Counted from the first letter of the stretch, positions 1-11,052 are shown. The stretch is 64,000 bases of DNA from Reticulitermes speratus (GCA_021186555.1 JAJKFL010000010.1:4609085-4673084), one strand, 5' to 3'. A program made the numbers and translations. The notes: generated by a model from the letters alone, not told the origin.

Positions 1-334
1 AATCAAATTTCTCTAAGCATCTTTTATTTTGCAAAATATCACTGTTATGTATTTGGACTTTACAATCGTCACTGAGTGTAAAAACACGACGTTTCAACAG
101 CAGACTGATTTCGTCTTCAGGTGAACTACAGTCTTAAGGATAAGTAACAAGCTACAAAACCAAAACCTACAAATTCATATGTAAGAGACAAAATAACCCA
201 GACCTCTAAATACAAAAATATTGTGTACAATACTCAGTCTAAAATTGTAATAAAATAAAATAACAAGTTTTCCCTTATTAAAACTGAAAATCACAGGAAC
301 TGAACCAGAAAAAAATAAAAATTATTTCAGTGAA
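1..334. other. AT-rich non-coding DNA, nothing recognised
   Basis: No convincing coding frame or repeat is seen here. The only structured piece is the weak hammerhead-like block at 86-121, listed separately. Confidence 0.6.
86..121 (-). other. degenerate hammerhead-like half arm (second group)
   Basis: Read on the minus strand, a CTGAAGA box is followed about 20 nt later by GAAACGTCGTG, the same junction as in element L. The expected stem II between them pairs poorly (only CAG with CTG), and no partner arm is seen nearby. It may be an old remnant of a hammerhead-bearing terminal repeat or a chance match. Confidence 0.3.
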
Positions 335-349
335 ATGTCTCCTATAATA

Positions 350-754
350 TTTCACATTATATTCATCGTGCATTCTGTCCTTAAGTAATAGCTTTATTTT
401 TACCAACACATGCACTACAATTATGCCGTATTTTTTACACCCCTACATATGTTTCGACTATTTATTAGTCATCATCAGGGGGATCAAATTATATACACAG
501 GCTATACATCCACTATAATAGTTGGTTCATCATTCAAGGTTAAAACAAGATAAAAATATGTTCACAAATGCTAAATGTTTTATAGTGAACATAGTTCATC
601 TTATTTTAACATTGAATGTGAACCAACTATCATAGTGTATGTGTAGTCTGTGTTTATATACTTTGATCCCCTGATGATGACTAATAAATAGTCGAAAGAT
701 ATGTAGGGGTGTAAAATATGCGGCATAATTGTAGTGCGTGTGTTGGTAAAAATA
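350..754 (-). mobile_element. hammerhead inverted-arm element A
   Basis: Two inverted arms of about 100 bp (roughly 390-485 and 665-753) surround a non-coding centre. The one-sided terminal tail lies at the left, on the minus strand (ATGCACGATG, 364-373, plus 14 nt ending in AAA). The flanks repeat ATGTCTCCTATAATATTT at 335-352 and 755-772, a target duplication of 15-18 bp; the last three bases are ambiguous with the tail. The left arm holds an intact hammerhead core. In the right arm (667-709) the conserved GAAAC has become GAAAG. The layout matches an inverted-arm, non-autonomous Penelope-like element, which is inferred because no reverse transcriptase is present. Confidence 0.75.
440..482 (-). 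ncRNA. hammerhead ribozyme motif, element A left arm
   Basis: The minus strand reads CTGATGA, then a hairpin (GACTA pairing with TAGTC), then GAAA and the self-complementary stem III ACATATGT. The cleavage base is A, and GGGG pairs with the CCCC before the core to make stem I. All conserved core positions of a type I hammerhead are present. A loopless palindromic stem III is typical of minimal hammerheads thought to act as dimers. Activity is inferred. Confidence 0.75.
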
Positions 755-772
755 ATGTCTCCTATAATATTT

Positions 773-1118
773 GTATGTCCAGCACAGATTAAATTCTTGC
801 GACTAAACCGTTCATTATATTTGTTAGTGATTAGCGAGGACTGCATTGCCCTTTGTTGACGAGTAAGGACCCCGACTCTGAGGGATCTATTTGTGTGAAA
901 ACTGCCTTTTCGAGGAGACTAGATCTTCTCTTATTATGAACTAAATTACTTGGTTGGAAGATATGGGGTAAGGCATATTGGAGGTCTGTCACAAAATGGT
1001 TGATTACATCAAGTAGTTGGAATACGCAGGGTGTTGAGGCATTTGTCATGTTCGGTGGAAATTAATAAGTCGTATTGAATTTTATACAGTGTGTACCATA
1101 TTTGTGTTAAGGAAAAAC
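773..1118. other. unassigned DNA between elements A and B1
   Basis: A short open frame on the minus strand (831-1049, 72 residues) has an unbiased, protein-like composition but no family that I recognise. It may be a fragment of an old mobile-element protein. I see nothing else. Confidence 0.35.
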
Positions 1119-1132
1119 GTTCTGAAAAATGC

Positions 1133-1431
1133 CACACTGTTGACACTGTTAATACCACACGCCAGCAGTTCCACAATCTACCATCTACAGTGCTTTTATA
1201 ATTTTACAACTTTTAGAGAATCTTTTTACAAGATTTTAACTTATGTTTCAAAGTGCAGATAGAATATTTTAAATCATGTGTTGAAGTGACTGTAGCTTCT
1301 AGCAATAAACCCCCCTGGACGATGATCCTAGGATCGAAACACGTGTAGAGGTACAATTTTAACAATTTTATAACAAAGCTACTTAAAAAGTGGTTTTAGT
1401 GTGCATCGGTTGGTTTATAACTTAATTTAAT
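1133..1431 (-). mobile_element. hammerhead element B1, internally deleted copy of B family
   Basis: GTTCTGAAAAATGC occurs at 1119-1132 and 1432-1445 and brackets the insert as a 14-bp target duplication. The right part (1270-1431) matches the right arm of element B at 18430-18907. The left part (1133-1270) matches B's centre, inverted. The left end begins with the minus-strand tail (CAGTGTCAACAGTGTG), but the left arm and its ribozyme are missing. The remaining hammerhead (about 1310-1351, plus strand) has an extra G inside CTGACGA, so it should be inactive. Stem II (GATCC/GGATC) and stem III (ACACGTGT) are preserved. Confidence 0.7.
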
Positions 1432-1588
1432 GTTCTGAAAAATGCTTTGACGCCCCAAATACCTAGATTAGTATATTAAAAGCATATGCAACGAATGCTG
1501 TGCAAGTGATGTTAAGAAAGAGCCTTATTTTCTTTCCATTATAAATTCTAAAATTACTTCCGATAATATGTTAGTAGAGGTAGAATTT

Positions 1589-1845
1589 TTCCAATGACTC
1601 AACAGCCCCTTGGGGGCCTAGGCCGCCTCATTTTTCGAGGCTTCACGATCACACACTTTAGACACACCACAATCGGTAGGACTCCTCTGGACGAGTGATC
1701 AGCCCGTCGCAGAAACCTCTACCTGACAAAACACAAAACTCACAACAGAGAGACATCCATGCCCCCGGTGGGATTCGAACCCAAAATCCCAGTAAGCGAG
1801 CGGCCGCAGACCCACGACTTAGACCGCGCGGCCACTGGGATCGGC
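1589..1845 (-). mobile_element. tRNA-derived SINE, family I
   Basis: On the minus strand the element starts GCCGATCCCAGTGGCC and carries a box A-like stretch and a box B (GGTTCGAATCC), so its head derives from a tRNA and should be a Pol III promoter. The body ends near a block reading CAACAGCC on the plus strand. Six further copies lie at 4823, 6192, 15943, 41298, 50932 and 62565, plus a dimeric copy at 51504. Short open frames in it (such as CCVLSGRG) are shadows. Confidence 0.8.
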
Positions 1846-2689
1846 TTAGGTAGATTAATTTCGTAAAATTCCTCTCATTATGCATCACTACTTTCAGTTC
1901 GAAACTTACCAACTGCCCAAACAAGTACAGGTTACACAAGGCAGAGTGACGAAAAGTGTTTCTCTTTGTTGCGACAGTGCGAGTGACAACAGCCTTTCAG
2001 ATTAACAGAATGACACTCCTTGACAGTCATTGTGCTTGTCACGTGATTATAGTTGTTATGCAAAGAAAGCTGCATTCTATGCCTTTAAACCTTCCTGTAT
2101 TATAAAAGAAGGACCGTAATCTATGCACACACGACTTCGTAACTTTCGTGACATCAGCCCAGGCTCGCTGATTAAACGCCAGGGACTTTATGTAAATAAT
2201 AGTACTAAATTCAAGTGCTCATTGAATTTGAGCAGAAAAAAAAAACATTATAGGCCTACATCAAACTATAATTCTCAGACGTGATAAAACACTTGAAAAA
2301 AAAGCCGAAATAATCACAAACAGATAAAGAGATAGTATGTATATTTTACTGTGAAGTAATAAATTCGTTACATGAAATTTCAGATGACTGCCAACTTTGG
2401 ACTTCGTGTCAGTACTTTCTTGGTGCAGGCGTTTTATAATTTAACGTATTAGTTGGTATGAAATTGAAAGGAATTTTTTGTCAGTTTCATAAAATTGATA
2501 CATAATCTTACGGACTTTTCATGAAACTGCAATGCAGAAGGTCAGCCTTAGTGTTAATACTTCTAAATGTAGGCGTTTAACTGAGTTATTACACTCTTTA
2601 TTGAAATATACAGCAGCAATTGAGGTTATACGGGGAACATTACGTGAAGTGCGATGAAAGTCGTAAAGTTTTTGTACCGTCAGAATGAG
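1846..2689. other. AT-rich non-coding DNA, nothing recognised
   Basis: No repeat family, RNA gene or credible coding frame was identified in this stretch. Confidence 0.55.
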
Positions 2690-2970
2690 GCAGATGAATA
2701 AAGATTGGGGGTGTGGGAGATCAAAAGGAAAGAATATGTGATAAAAGGCAAATAAAGATAATGAAAGGCAAGGAGGGGACAATAAAAAAATAGGAAGGGA
2801 CGAAAGAGATAAATTAAGAAATAAAGGGAGAAACGAGAGGGAAGCGAATTGGCATGAAGATAGGAAAGAAAATGAACAAATGCACTGAAAAAAGGAAAGG
2901 GGAGAAGACCTAAAGAGGAAATTCTGGAATCCGGAGAAGAAGGAGAGGAAAAAAACAGAGCAAAGGCACA
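2690..2970. repeat. purine-rich low-complexity tract
   Basis: The plus strand is strongly G/A biased, with irregular AAAGGAA and GAAAGA runs. Open frames on the opposite strand rich in Ser, Phe and Leu reflect this composition, not a gene. Confidence 0.7.
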
Positions 2971-3294
2971 AGATGGAAAAAGAAATAAAGATGACAGTCG
3001 CAGTAAATCGTGAGCGGCCCCGACACCAAAGGTGCTGTGAACTATGGCGGTAGATTTTAGTTGTTCATGAATCATGGGAGCCTGGGCTGTAGCAGTACCT
3101 GTCACCTTATACACGTGGCTAAAGAAAAGAAGCTGTGAGGTGCCGGTAGCGCCATTCTGCTTTGTTGGGACGTTTTATCATTTAGTATCTTCATTTCCTT
3201 ATCCATTTGTACACGTTTCTGCTCTGTCCGACCTTTCTGTCAAGTGGTACAGTCTGAGCAATAATTTTGTATTATAGCCTATTTGTATAACTTG

Positions 3295-4200
3295 GAAAGA
3301 AACAGCAGCAGCAGCAACAACAAGCAACACAAACACACAGCAGCAGCAACAAGAACACACAGCAACAGCAGCAACAACAAGAACACACACAAGCAACAAC
3401 AGACACAGCAACAGCAACACAAGAACACACAGCAACAGCACAAGCAAGACACACACAGCAGCAACACAAGAACACAACAGCCAGCAGCAACAGCAGCAAC
3501 AACAGAACACCAACAGCAGCAACAACAAGAACAACAACAGCAACAGCAGCAACAACAAGAACACAACAAACAGCACAGCAGCAACAACAGAACACAACAG
3601 CACAGCAGCAACAACAAGACACAACACACAACAGCAGCAACAACAAGAACACAACAGCAACAGCAGCAACAACAAGAACACAACAGCAACAGCAGCAACA
3701 ACAAGAACACACACAACAGCAGCACAGCAGCAACAACAAGAACACAACAGCAACAGCAGCAACAACAAGAACACAACAGCAACAGCAGCAACAACAGAAC
3801 ACAACAGCAACAGCAGCAACAACAAGAACAAAAACCAACAGCAGCAACAACAAGAACACAACAGCAACAGCAGACAACAAACAAAACACAACAGCAACAG
3901 CAGCAACAACAAGAACACAACAGCAACAGCAGCAACAACAAGAACACAACAGCAACAGCAGCAACAACAAGAACACAACAGCAACAGCAGCAACAACAAG
4001 AACACAACAGCAACAGCAGCAACAACAAGAACACAACAGCAACAGCAGCAACAACAAGAACACAACAGCAACAGCAGCAACAACAAGAACACAACAGCAA
4101 CAGCAGCAACAACAAGAACACAACAGCAACAGCAAACAACAAGAACACAACAGCAACAGCAGAACAAAAAGAACACAACAGCAACAAAAACATAAAACAA
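3295..4200. repeat. 29-bp CAG/CAA-rich minisatellite
   Basis: From about 3640 the sequence is a 29-bp tandem repeat (GAACACAACAGC, then AACAGCAGCAACAACAA). Before that it is a looser mix of the same words. Because 29 is not a multiple of three and the unit lacks stops in any frame, long open frames exist on both strands, with rotating Gln-, Asn/Ser- and Thr/Ala-rich blocks. The frame rotation and the lack of conserved flanks argue against a real polyglutamine protein. Confidence 0.85.
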
Positions 4201-4283
4201 CACGACCATGGAGATCGAGGAAGAGATCATTTAAATTCACTTATTTAATATTTATGTGCTAATCCAACATGCTCATTATCTAA

Positions 4284-4320
<37 letters not shown>

Positions 4321-4321
4321 T
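4284..4321. repeat. (AAT)n microsatellite
   Basis: About a dozen perfect AAT/ATA triplets. Confidence 0.9.
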
Positions 4322-4346
4322 TTTACTTAATGTTTGACAACAGAGG

Positions 4347-4627
4347 TGGACCGGGATAGCTCAGCGGTATAACGACTCGCTACGAGTGGATAGTCCGGGG
4401 ATCGAATTCCGGTGGGGGCGAAATATTCCTCACCCGTCCAGACCGGCCCTGGGGCCCACCCAGCCTCCTATCAAAACGGAAGGTCATTCCCGTGGGTAAA
4501 TTGGCCACGGCGTGGCGTTAACCACCCACCCCATCTAACGCGAGGTTAAAGAAAGAGTAGATGTATAAAGCTACTTCTCCTCTGTGTCTTCATTGCCTGC
4601 TCTAGGGTGAACTTTTTACTTTACTTC
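4347..4627 (+). mobile_element. tRNA-derived SINE, family II
   Basis: The head reads GGATAGCTCAGCGGTATAACG (box A) and GGGATCGAATTCC (box B). The body includes CCAGACCGGCCCTGGGGCC and ends near AGGGTGAACTTT. Related copies lie at 27681, 42590 and 61651, with 3' fragments elsewhere. Confidence 0.75.
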
Positions 4628-4822
4628 TCGAACAGAAGTAAAATTACTGAAAAAAGAGATTGCAAAGAAATAACAGAATTTAAGGGACATTAAATAGTAC
4701 AATGTATAATGGAAAAGAATGCAAATTAAAATTACCAGTAATATGGTAATGGGAACAATTACGTTAATGAAATTGAGAGTCAGAGCAAAGAAAATTCTGC
4801 ATTAAGTAATTAACTTACTGAT

Positions 4823-5087
4823 TTTTTTTTCCTATGGCTCGACAGCCTATATGGGCCTGGGCATCCTCGTTTCGTCGAGGTTTCACGATCACACACTTTA
4901 GACACGCCACACTCGGTAGGACTCCTCTGGACGAGTGATCAGCCCGTCGCAGAGACCTCTACCTGACAGCACACAACACTCACTAAGAGACAGACTATCC
5001 ATGCCCCCAGTAGGAGTCGAACCCGCAATCCCAGTAAGCGAGCGGTCGAAGACCCACGCCTTAGACCGCACGGCCACTGAGATCGGC
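4823..5087 (-). mobile_element. SINE family I, full length with target duplication
   Basis: The same family as 1589-1845. The flanks repeat AATTAACTTACTGAT (4808-4822) and AATTAACTCACTGAT (5088-5102), a 15-bp target duplication with one change. Its A-tract (a T run on the plus strand) is at 4823-4830, so it inserted by LINE-type retrotransposition on the minus strand. Confidence 0.85.
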
Positions 5088-5169
5088 AATTAACTCACTG
5101 ATAGATTTAAGTTTATCATTTAAAGAACTCTAATTATTGCTGAGATTCTCCTGACACTCATACTTTTGT

Positions 5170-5241
5170 GACGTGACGTCTTATCGACTGGTAACTAGTT
5201 ATCGACTTATCGGAAGAGTTTATCGCCTCCATCTTCAGATG
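5170..5241 (-). other. degenerate second-group hammerhead arm
   Basis: The minus strand reads CTGAAGATGGA, a possible short stem II (GGA/TCC), then GATAAGTCGATAACTAG. This aligns with GAAACGTCGGTAACTAA in element O but has lost the conserved GAAAC. It is probably a solitary decayed arm. Confidence 0.35.
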
Positions 5242-5530
5242 AAAAAGTCGTTCTTGGACACAACATAACAACGAAGACTACTTGAAACTTGAAAAGAGAA
5301 AATTGAATCTCCTATCCTCAGCAACAAACGTTTAATGCACCGTTCAACACAACCAAGAGTCTTTATTCAAGAACAGCTACATGTTTCGGTCTCAACGGAT
5401 CAGCATAAGGCTATCAATACAATGTTTTAAAAAGCAAGGTAAAAATGAAATACTTATGGATTCTCTATACACTTTTTCACTGTGTGGAATTGCACAAGTT
5501 TAAAATTTTGGTCATTCATATTTTACAATT

Positions 5531-5590
5531 GTCAGCTACTGTCAGATACTGTCAGCTACTGTCAGATACTGTCAACTACTGTCAGCTAAC
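5531..5590. repeat. 10-bp tandem repeat inside element K
   Basis: Units alternate TCAGCTACTG and TCAGATACTG, six copies with small changes, within the spacer between the two arms of element K. Confidence 0.8.
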
Positions 5591-5693
5591 GACTAACCAA
5601 AATTGTAAACTTGTGGAATCACACGCAGTAAAGAAATGTGTATGTTGAATTCCATATGTATTATATTTTTAGCTTGTTTTAAAACGTAATTTT

Positions 5694-5737
5694 GATAGCC
5701 TGATGATGGTCTGTTAAGGCCGAAACATGTAGATGTT
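5694..5737 (+). ncRNA. hammerhead ribozyme motif, element K right arm
   Basis: CTGATGA (5700-5706), a stem II hairpin (GGTC/GGCC, with one G-T pair), GAAA, palindromic stem III ACATGT and cleavage base A are all in order. Stem I pairing is weak (one clear pair), so activity is less certain than for the first-group motifs. Confidence 0.5.
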
Positions 5738-5866
5738 CTTGAACAAAGACACATGTTTGTGTCGGACGGAATATTAAGGGTTGGTTGCTGAGGGTGCTAT
5801 AAAACACAAATCTTGTATTTTCATCGTGTTTTAAAACTGTTTAGTAATTTTGTAATAACAAGAAAG

Positions 5867-5905
5867 TGTACTGAGGATGACTCAAAGAGCCTAAACCATT
5901 TTGCT
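5867..5905 (+). other. degenerate hammerhead-like motif
   Basis: CTGAGGA, then a hairpin (ACTC/GAGC region), then TAAACC in place of GAAAC. It lies downstream of element K and has no partner arm. Probably a remnant. Confidence 0.3.
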
Positions 5906-6165
5906 GTGTTGCGTAATCAGTGTGATTGAAATGCCGATTTAATTCTTCGTCTTCTTCTTCTTCCTACATTTATTCGGCCCTTTTCATGGCCTTGCCCCCC
6001 CTCCCCGCCCCCAACCCCGTTTTATTTCTCCTCTCCTATGTCCTACCGCTGTACGACACTTGATAGTATGGGCCCTTATAGCGGCAATGCTCCGCGCCGA
6101 CAAAATTCACTGTAGTAATTACTGTATTTATACTTTTAGTTTACTCTCTGTTTCCCTCGCTAAGT

Positions 6166-6191
6166 ATTATATATATATATATATATATATA
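6166..6191. repeat. (TA)n microsatellite
   Basis: A run of TA dinucleotides that served as the insertion site of the next SINE. Confidence 0.85.
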
Positions 6192-6449
6192 TCCTCCTAT
6201 GGCTCGACAGCCCTATATGGGCCTGGGCCTCCTCGTTTCGTCGAGGTTTCAAGGTCACATTTGAGACACACCACAGTCGGTAGGACTCCTCTGGACGAGT
6301 GATCAGCCCGTCGCAGAGACCTCTACCTGACAACACACAACACTCACAACAGACAGACATCCATGCCCCCGGTGGGATTCGAACCCAAAATCCTAGTAAG
6401 CGAGCGGCCGAAGACCCACGCCTTAGACCGCGCGGCCACTGGGATCGGC
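6192..6449 (-). mobile_element. SINE family I with target duplication
   Basis: A complete family I copy. AAGTATTATATATAT lies on the left (from 6162) and again on the right (6450-6464), so the target was AAGTATTA(TA)n. Head at the right, tail at the left. Confidence 0.85.
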
Positions 6450-6507
6450 AAGTATTATATATATGTTATTTATTACTGCAAGTGTGTTTATACCCGGTGG
6501 CAGTGGT

Positions 6508-6845
6508 AATACAATGACACACAACACACAATAACATACATCACAAACAATGACACATAACACACAATAACATACATCACAAACAATGACACATAACACA
6601 CAATAACATACATCACAAACAATGACACACAACACACAATAACATACATCACAAACAATGACACATAACACACAATAACATACATCACAAACAATGACAC
6701 ACAACACACAATAACATACATCACAAACAATGACACACAACACACAATAACATACATCACAAACAATGACACACAACACACAATAACATACATCACACAC
6801 AATGACACATAACACACAATAACATACATCACAAACAACAACAAC
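6508..6845. repeat. 36-bp minisatellite
   Basis: About nine copies of a 36-bp unit, ACAATGACACAYAACACACA then ATAACATACATCACAA, checked by unit starts at 6511, 6547 and 6583. The unit lacks stop codons on the minus strand, which creates spurious Cys/Val-rich frames. Confidence 0.9.
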
Positions 6846-7037
6846 ACACAACACTCAAAACAATACACAACACACAGACTTACAAAAACAATAAAACACA
6901 CAATACTACAAAAAGAAAGAGCAGCTAAGCCTAAAAAAAAGAAAATCTAACGTAGATGAATCAGAGTTAAAAATAATTTGGTATACAAAGCAATGAGTCA
7001 ACCATACTATACAAAAATAAAATTCCATATCTTGAAG

Positions 7038-7100
7038 AAGTGATGCACACACATTTAAAGTGATGCACACACATTTAAAGTGATGCACACATATTTCACC
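7038..7100. repeat. 20-bp tandem triplication
   Basis: Three consecutive copies of GTGATGCACACACATTTAAA, the third diverged. Confidence 0.85.
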
Positions 7101-7124
7101 AGGACCTTCGGTGATTCGGATGAT

Positions 7125-7450
7125 CAAATCAAGGATGAGATGGGCGGTATATGTGGCACATACTTGGGAAAGGAGAAGTACAAACAGAGTTTTGGTGGGG
7201 AAACCTGAGTGAATGAGATCACTTTGGAAGACCTAGGCTTAGATGGGAGGATAATATTAAAATGGATCTTAAATCGGTTTGGGGCCATGCCCTGGATTTT
7301 TCTGGCTCAGGATAGAGATTAGTGGTGGGATTTTATGGGTCCGGTAAGGACGTTTCGGGGTTTTATACGATGCGGGGAATATTTTAACTGGGTGAGAAAC
7401 TGTTAGCTTTTCGAGAAGAACTTCGTTCCTTGGAGTTAGTTCGTCAAAAT
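7125..7450 (+). pseudogene. LINE-A 3' end, decayed
   Basis: This matches the last coding segment and 3' UTR of the LINE seen best at 39571-40250: MRW-like start, a GGRP block, then a non-coding end near CTTGGAGTTAGTT. Several frame breaks are present. It is a 5'-truncated, dead copy. Confidence 0.65.
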
Positions 7451-8433
7451 TTCCTTTTATTCCTCTGTTAAGCTTCCTCTCATTACGAAACCTCCGCTGT
7501 TACCCTTGGACTGCCATGTTCTCCCTATTTCCCCTTTCATTTCATACATATCATGTAAGGGATGCACAAAATTTTACACATGTTTAATTTTATCAACACG
7601 CGGTGTCGGCCTTACAGCGTACTGCAATACAGCAGGAAGTGTAAACAAGTTGTGTCAGTCTCCCCACAAACCAAAATCATGCCTGACATGTTGACATGTT
7701 ATCCATAATGCTAACGGTTCCTTGTATTATTTTTCAGCCTGGGGAATAAGGATTCTATTGTGAGATGTATCAACATCGTCCTGAACGGACCTGCGGTTAT
7801 CCCACTGCTGTCTATTTGTATTTTTCAATTTTCCAAACAATGGGGAGTTCTTCTTTTTTCCTCTTGCCTTATGCACCTAAATTGCTGGCAGTGGAGTTCC
7901 GCAGTACTGTCCTGTTTTAGTTGAATGAAATCGAGAGAAGACGAAACCAATTCGTTATAAAGGTTTGAAAACCGTATCAAAATTTTCTTTACACAAATCT
8001 AATAACCCCCTTTTTACCATCAATGAAATTTTGGTTTAACGGGGGACAATCATTGTCTTACACAATGCAAGCTCCTTTGTAAGAAATTTCATTAATCTGC
8101 GAAGCAATATGGCGGTAGATTTGTTTTCAGTCAGCTATTTCCGCGTTACATCAAACCGTTGAAACAAAATTTTACATGAAATTGTTTTGATTAGGAAATA
8201 AAATTTTATGCCTCCTCTCTGTTCTTTCCTTGGTCTTTCGTCTCTACTTTTCTGTCCAATTTTTTTTCTTTCCTTGTCTTGCCTTTCATTTTTTAACTCT
8301 CCTCTCTCTTTCCTCCATTCCTCGTTTTACGTATTTCTTGTTTCCAACCTAAGTTTTAACGATGCAGAATTATATGTGCATATTTAAAAAGTTGGTAAAC
8401 TTGTCCCTTTTCCGAAGGTTTTCAAAATCACGT
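7451..8433. other. non-coding DNA, nothing recognised
   Basis: No family is recognised. The only compositional feature is a T/C-rich stretch around 8210-8340. Confidence 0.5.
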
Positions 8434-9546
8434 ACATGTGACTGGAGGGAAAGCCTGTATATGTGACTGGAGGAAAAACCTGTGTATGTGACTGGAGGGA
8501 AAGTCTGTATATGTGACTGGAGGGAAAGCCTGTGTATGTGATAGGAGGGAAACCTGTGTATGTGACTGGAGGGAAAGCCTGTGTATGTGACTGGAGGGAA
8601 AGCCTGTATATGTGACTGGAAGAAAGCCTGTATATGTGACTGGAAGAAAGCCTGTGTATGTGACTGGAGGGAAAGCCTGTATATGTGACTGGAAGGAAAG
8701 CCTGTACATGTGACTGGAGGGAAAGCCTGTATATGTGACTGGAGGAAAACTTGTGTATGTGACTGGAGGGAAAGTCTGTTATGTGACTGGAGGAATGCCT
8801 GTTATGTGACTAGGAGGGAAAGCCTGTGTATGTGACTGGAGGGAAAGCCTGTGTATGTGACTGGAGGGAAAGCCTGTATATGTGACTGGAAAGAAAGCCT
8901 GTGTATGTGACTGGAGGGAAACCTGTGTATGTGACTGGAAGAAAAGCCTGTATATGTGACTGGAGGGAAAGCCTGTACATGTGACTGGAGGAAAGCCTGT
9001 ATATGTGACTGGAGGGAAACCTGTGTATGTGACTGGAGGGAAAGCCTTGTATATGTGACTGGAGGGAAAGCCTGTAATGTGACTGGAGGGAAAGCCTGTA
9101 TATATGACTGGAGGGAAAACCTGTGTATGTGACTGGAGGGAAAGCCTGTATATGTGACTGGAGGGAAAGCCTGTATATGTGACTGGAAAGAAAGCCTGTG
9201 TATGTGACTGGAGGGAAAGCCTGTACATGTGACTGGAGGGAAAGCCTGTACATGTGACTGGAGGGAAAACCTGTATATGTGACTGGAGGGAAAGCCTGTA
9301 TATGTGACTGGAGGGAAAGCCTGTACATGTGACTGGAGGGAAAGCCTGTATATGTGACTGGAGGGAAAGCCTGTACATGTGACTGGAGGGAAAGCCTGTT
9401 ATATTGACTGGAGGGAAAACCTGTGTATGTGACTGGAGGGAAAGCCTGTATATGTGACTGGAGGGAAAGCCTGTATATGTGACTGGAAAGAAAGCCTGTG
9501 TATGTGACGGGAGGGAAAGCCTGTGTATGTGACTGGAGGGAAAGAC
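8434..9546. repeat. 25-bp minisatellite
   Basis: About 45 copies of ATGTGACTGGAGGGAAAGCC plus TGTAT. Units vary in length by 1-2 bases and in a few positions (GTGTATG, GTATATG, GTACATG). The minus-strand frames rich in FPPVTYTG and SSHIYRLSLQ are translations of the repeat and shift frame at the indels. Confidence 0.92.
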
Positions 9547-10104
9547 TGATTCTTCTCGGTGGCGAAATGAAAGATTCCACTTTCAGGCCGAGAAATAAAC
9601 CGTATCGCTCGGAAAACTAATTTTATTCAGGTGTATATACAGAATGTGTGTTTTATCGCCGGACTGAGGACTGAAGACCCCTGCGGCAAGCACTACTGTG
9701 ATAAAAAGACTTTGTTTAACCCTTCTTAAATTCATCAATTCTAAGCAGTTCTTAAAATGACATTCTATAGGACATGTGTGATTTTAAATGGATTCTGCAG
9801 CCTTCACTGTGCAATGTTAAGTGTTCTCTGTCACGTCTTTACGACACCGTCAACAGTTCTGAGCCAGGCCTCGTTAGACTCGCAGCGTAACACATTTAAA
9901 GATCGATGACCTCATGGTAGAGACTCAAAATATGGAAATACACTTTTAGAAAGCGAATAAATATCAATATCTCGCACAGGACTCGAACCCACATTGCGCG
10001 AACCAAGGCCGTTCGGATCATAAACTGGGAAAAATATGTTATGCAAATCCACAGCGCAGTGCTTATGTAAGTATTTTAGCAACACATAGGACCTCACCAA
10101 TTAA
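9547..10104. other. non-coding DNA, nothing recognised
   Basis: No repeat family or coding evidence was found. Confidence 0.5.
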
Positions 10105-10446
10105 TTTTAGGGCGATGAAATTAAGAAGAATGGGATGGGCAGGGCATGTGGCACGTGTGGGGGGACCGGAGAGGTGCATGCAGGATTTTGGTGGGGAGAC
10201 CTGAGGGAAAGAGAACATGTGGAATATCTAGGCATAGATGGGAGGATAATATTAAAATGGATCTTGAAGAAGTTGGATAGGGAGTCATGGACTGGATTGA
10301 TCTGGCTCAGGATACGGAGAGGTGGCGGGCGCCTGTGAATGCGGTAATAAAACTTCGGGTGCCATAAAATGCGGGGAATTTCTTAAACTAGCTGAGAAAC
10401 TGTTGGCTTCTCAGGAATGACTCTGTTCCATGGAGTTAGTTAGTTA
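10105..10446 (+). pseudogene. LINE-A 3' end with (GTTA)n tail
   Basis: A 5'-truncated copy covering the C-terminal coding part and the 3' UTR, ending CATGGAGTTAGTTAGTTA. The frame is broken after the GVDG-like region. The tetranucleotide tail is where element D inserted. Confidence 0.7.
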
Positions 10447-10501
10447 TCCGTTTTTTAACCAACGAATACACTTTTTATTTTCGTAATTTTTAGTTCAATT
10501 C

Positions 10502-10544
10502 ACCCTACATACGTTTCGGCCGTAACTCGGCCATCATCAGGGCA
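10502..10544 (-). ncRNA. hammerhead ribozyme motif, element D left arm
   Basis: The minus strand has CTGATGA, stem II GGCCG/CGGCC with loop AGTTA, GAAA, near-palindromic stem III ACGTATGT, cleavage base A, and a short stem I (CC/GG). Confidence 0.65.
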
Positions 10545-10904
10545 CCTTGTTAAGTACACTTCACTGTTCACTGTCCATTTGGCACTATCACTTAACGTTA
10601 CTCCTTTCAAGGTTACTATGCACATTGACAATCACCAGTATTTAAAATATCTTCAAGTTGTTTCTTGAATTGTCTTTGTGTATATAGTATTTGTCTTGTG
10701 TTTGAAGTATATAGTGTAGCATTATAAATTGTGAATGTAGAGCACTATGTCGTTGGTATTTGTTGATGGCCGAGTTACGGTCGAAACATATGTAGGGTAA
10801 ACTTTACGTTACATGTACCGTACATTTTTAATTATATATATATCATATGCAGACAAATGTACACAGTATTATGTTATTTAACACAATTTTTATTATTAAA
10901 TGTT

Positions 10905-10947
10905 GCCCAACATGTTTCTAGCCTATATAAGGCTCATCTTCAGGGGC
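10905..10947 (-). ncRNA. hammerhead ribozyme motif, element E left arm
   Basis: CTGAAGA, stem II AGCC/GGCT, GAAA, palindromic stem III ACATGT, cleavage base T, and a perfect 4-bp stem I, GCCC/GGGC. Confidence 0.75.
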
Positions 10948-10974
10948 TCTTTTGTTGAAATTACAACAGCTATA

Positions 10975-11052
10975 CAGGGCATACACAAAAGAATGGTGCG
11001 GTTTTAATAGTGAACACTATTAAAACAGCACCATTCTTTTGTGTATGCCCTG
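10975..11052. mobile_element. palindromic MITE, copy 1
   Basis: A near-perfect hairpin with arms of about 35 bp, starting CAGGGCATACACAAAAGAAT and ending with its complement, flanked by TA on both sides. It sits between the two arms of element E. Three more copies lie at 15311, 27397 and 36030. TA flanks and inverted ends suggest Tc1/mariner-type mobilisation, which is inferred. Confidence 0.75.

Larger units (their letters stand above)
5316..5793 (+). mobile_element. hammerhead inverted-arm element K
   Basis: Inverted arms run from CCTCAGCAAC (5316) inward past a GAAACATGT block, and from there outward to GTTGCTGAGG (5793). The right arm keeps an intact hammerhead core. The left arm (about 5370-5415, minus) keeps GAAACATGTAG but its core is scrambled to CTGATCC. 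The centre carries a 10-bp tandem repeat. The ATGCACGGTG tail of the first group is absent, and I found no clear target duplication, so the exact ends are uncertain. Confidence 0.55.

Noticed and set aside
3199..4248. Three long minus-strand frames and one plus-strand frame (304-343 codons), polyglutamine-like
   Set aside because: They come from a 29-bp stop-free repeat. The frame rotates every unit, so the amino-acid pattern is a by-product.
6423..6901. Cys/Val/Tyr-rich minus-strand frames
   Set aside because: By-product of the 36-bp minisatellite.
8428..9580. Long minus-strand frames with FPPVTYTG-type repeats
   Set aside because: Direct translation of the 25-bp minisatellite, with frame shifts at unit indels and no flanking coding evidence.
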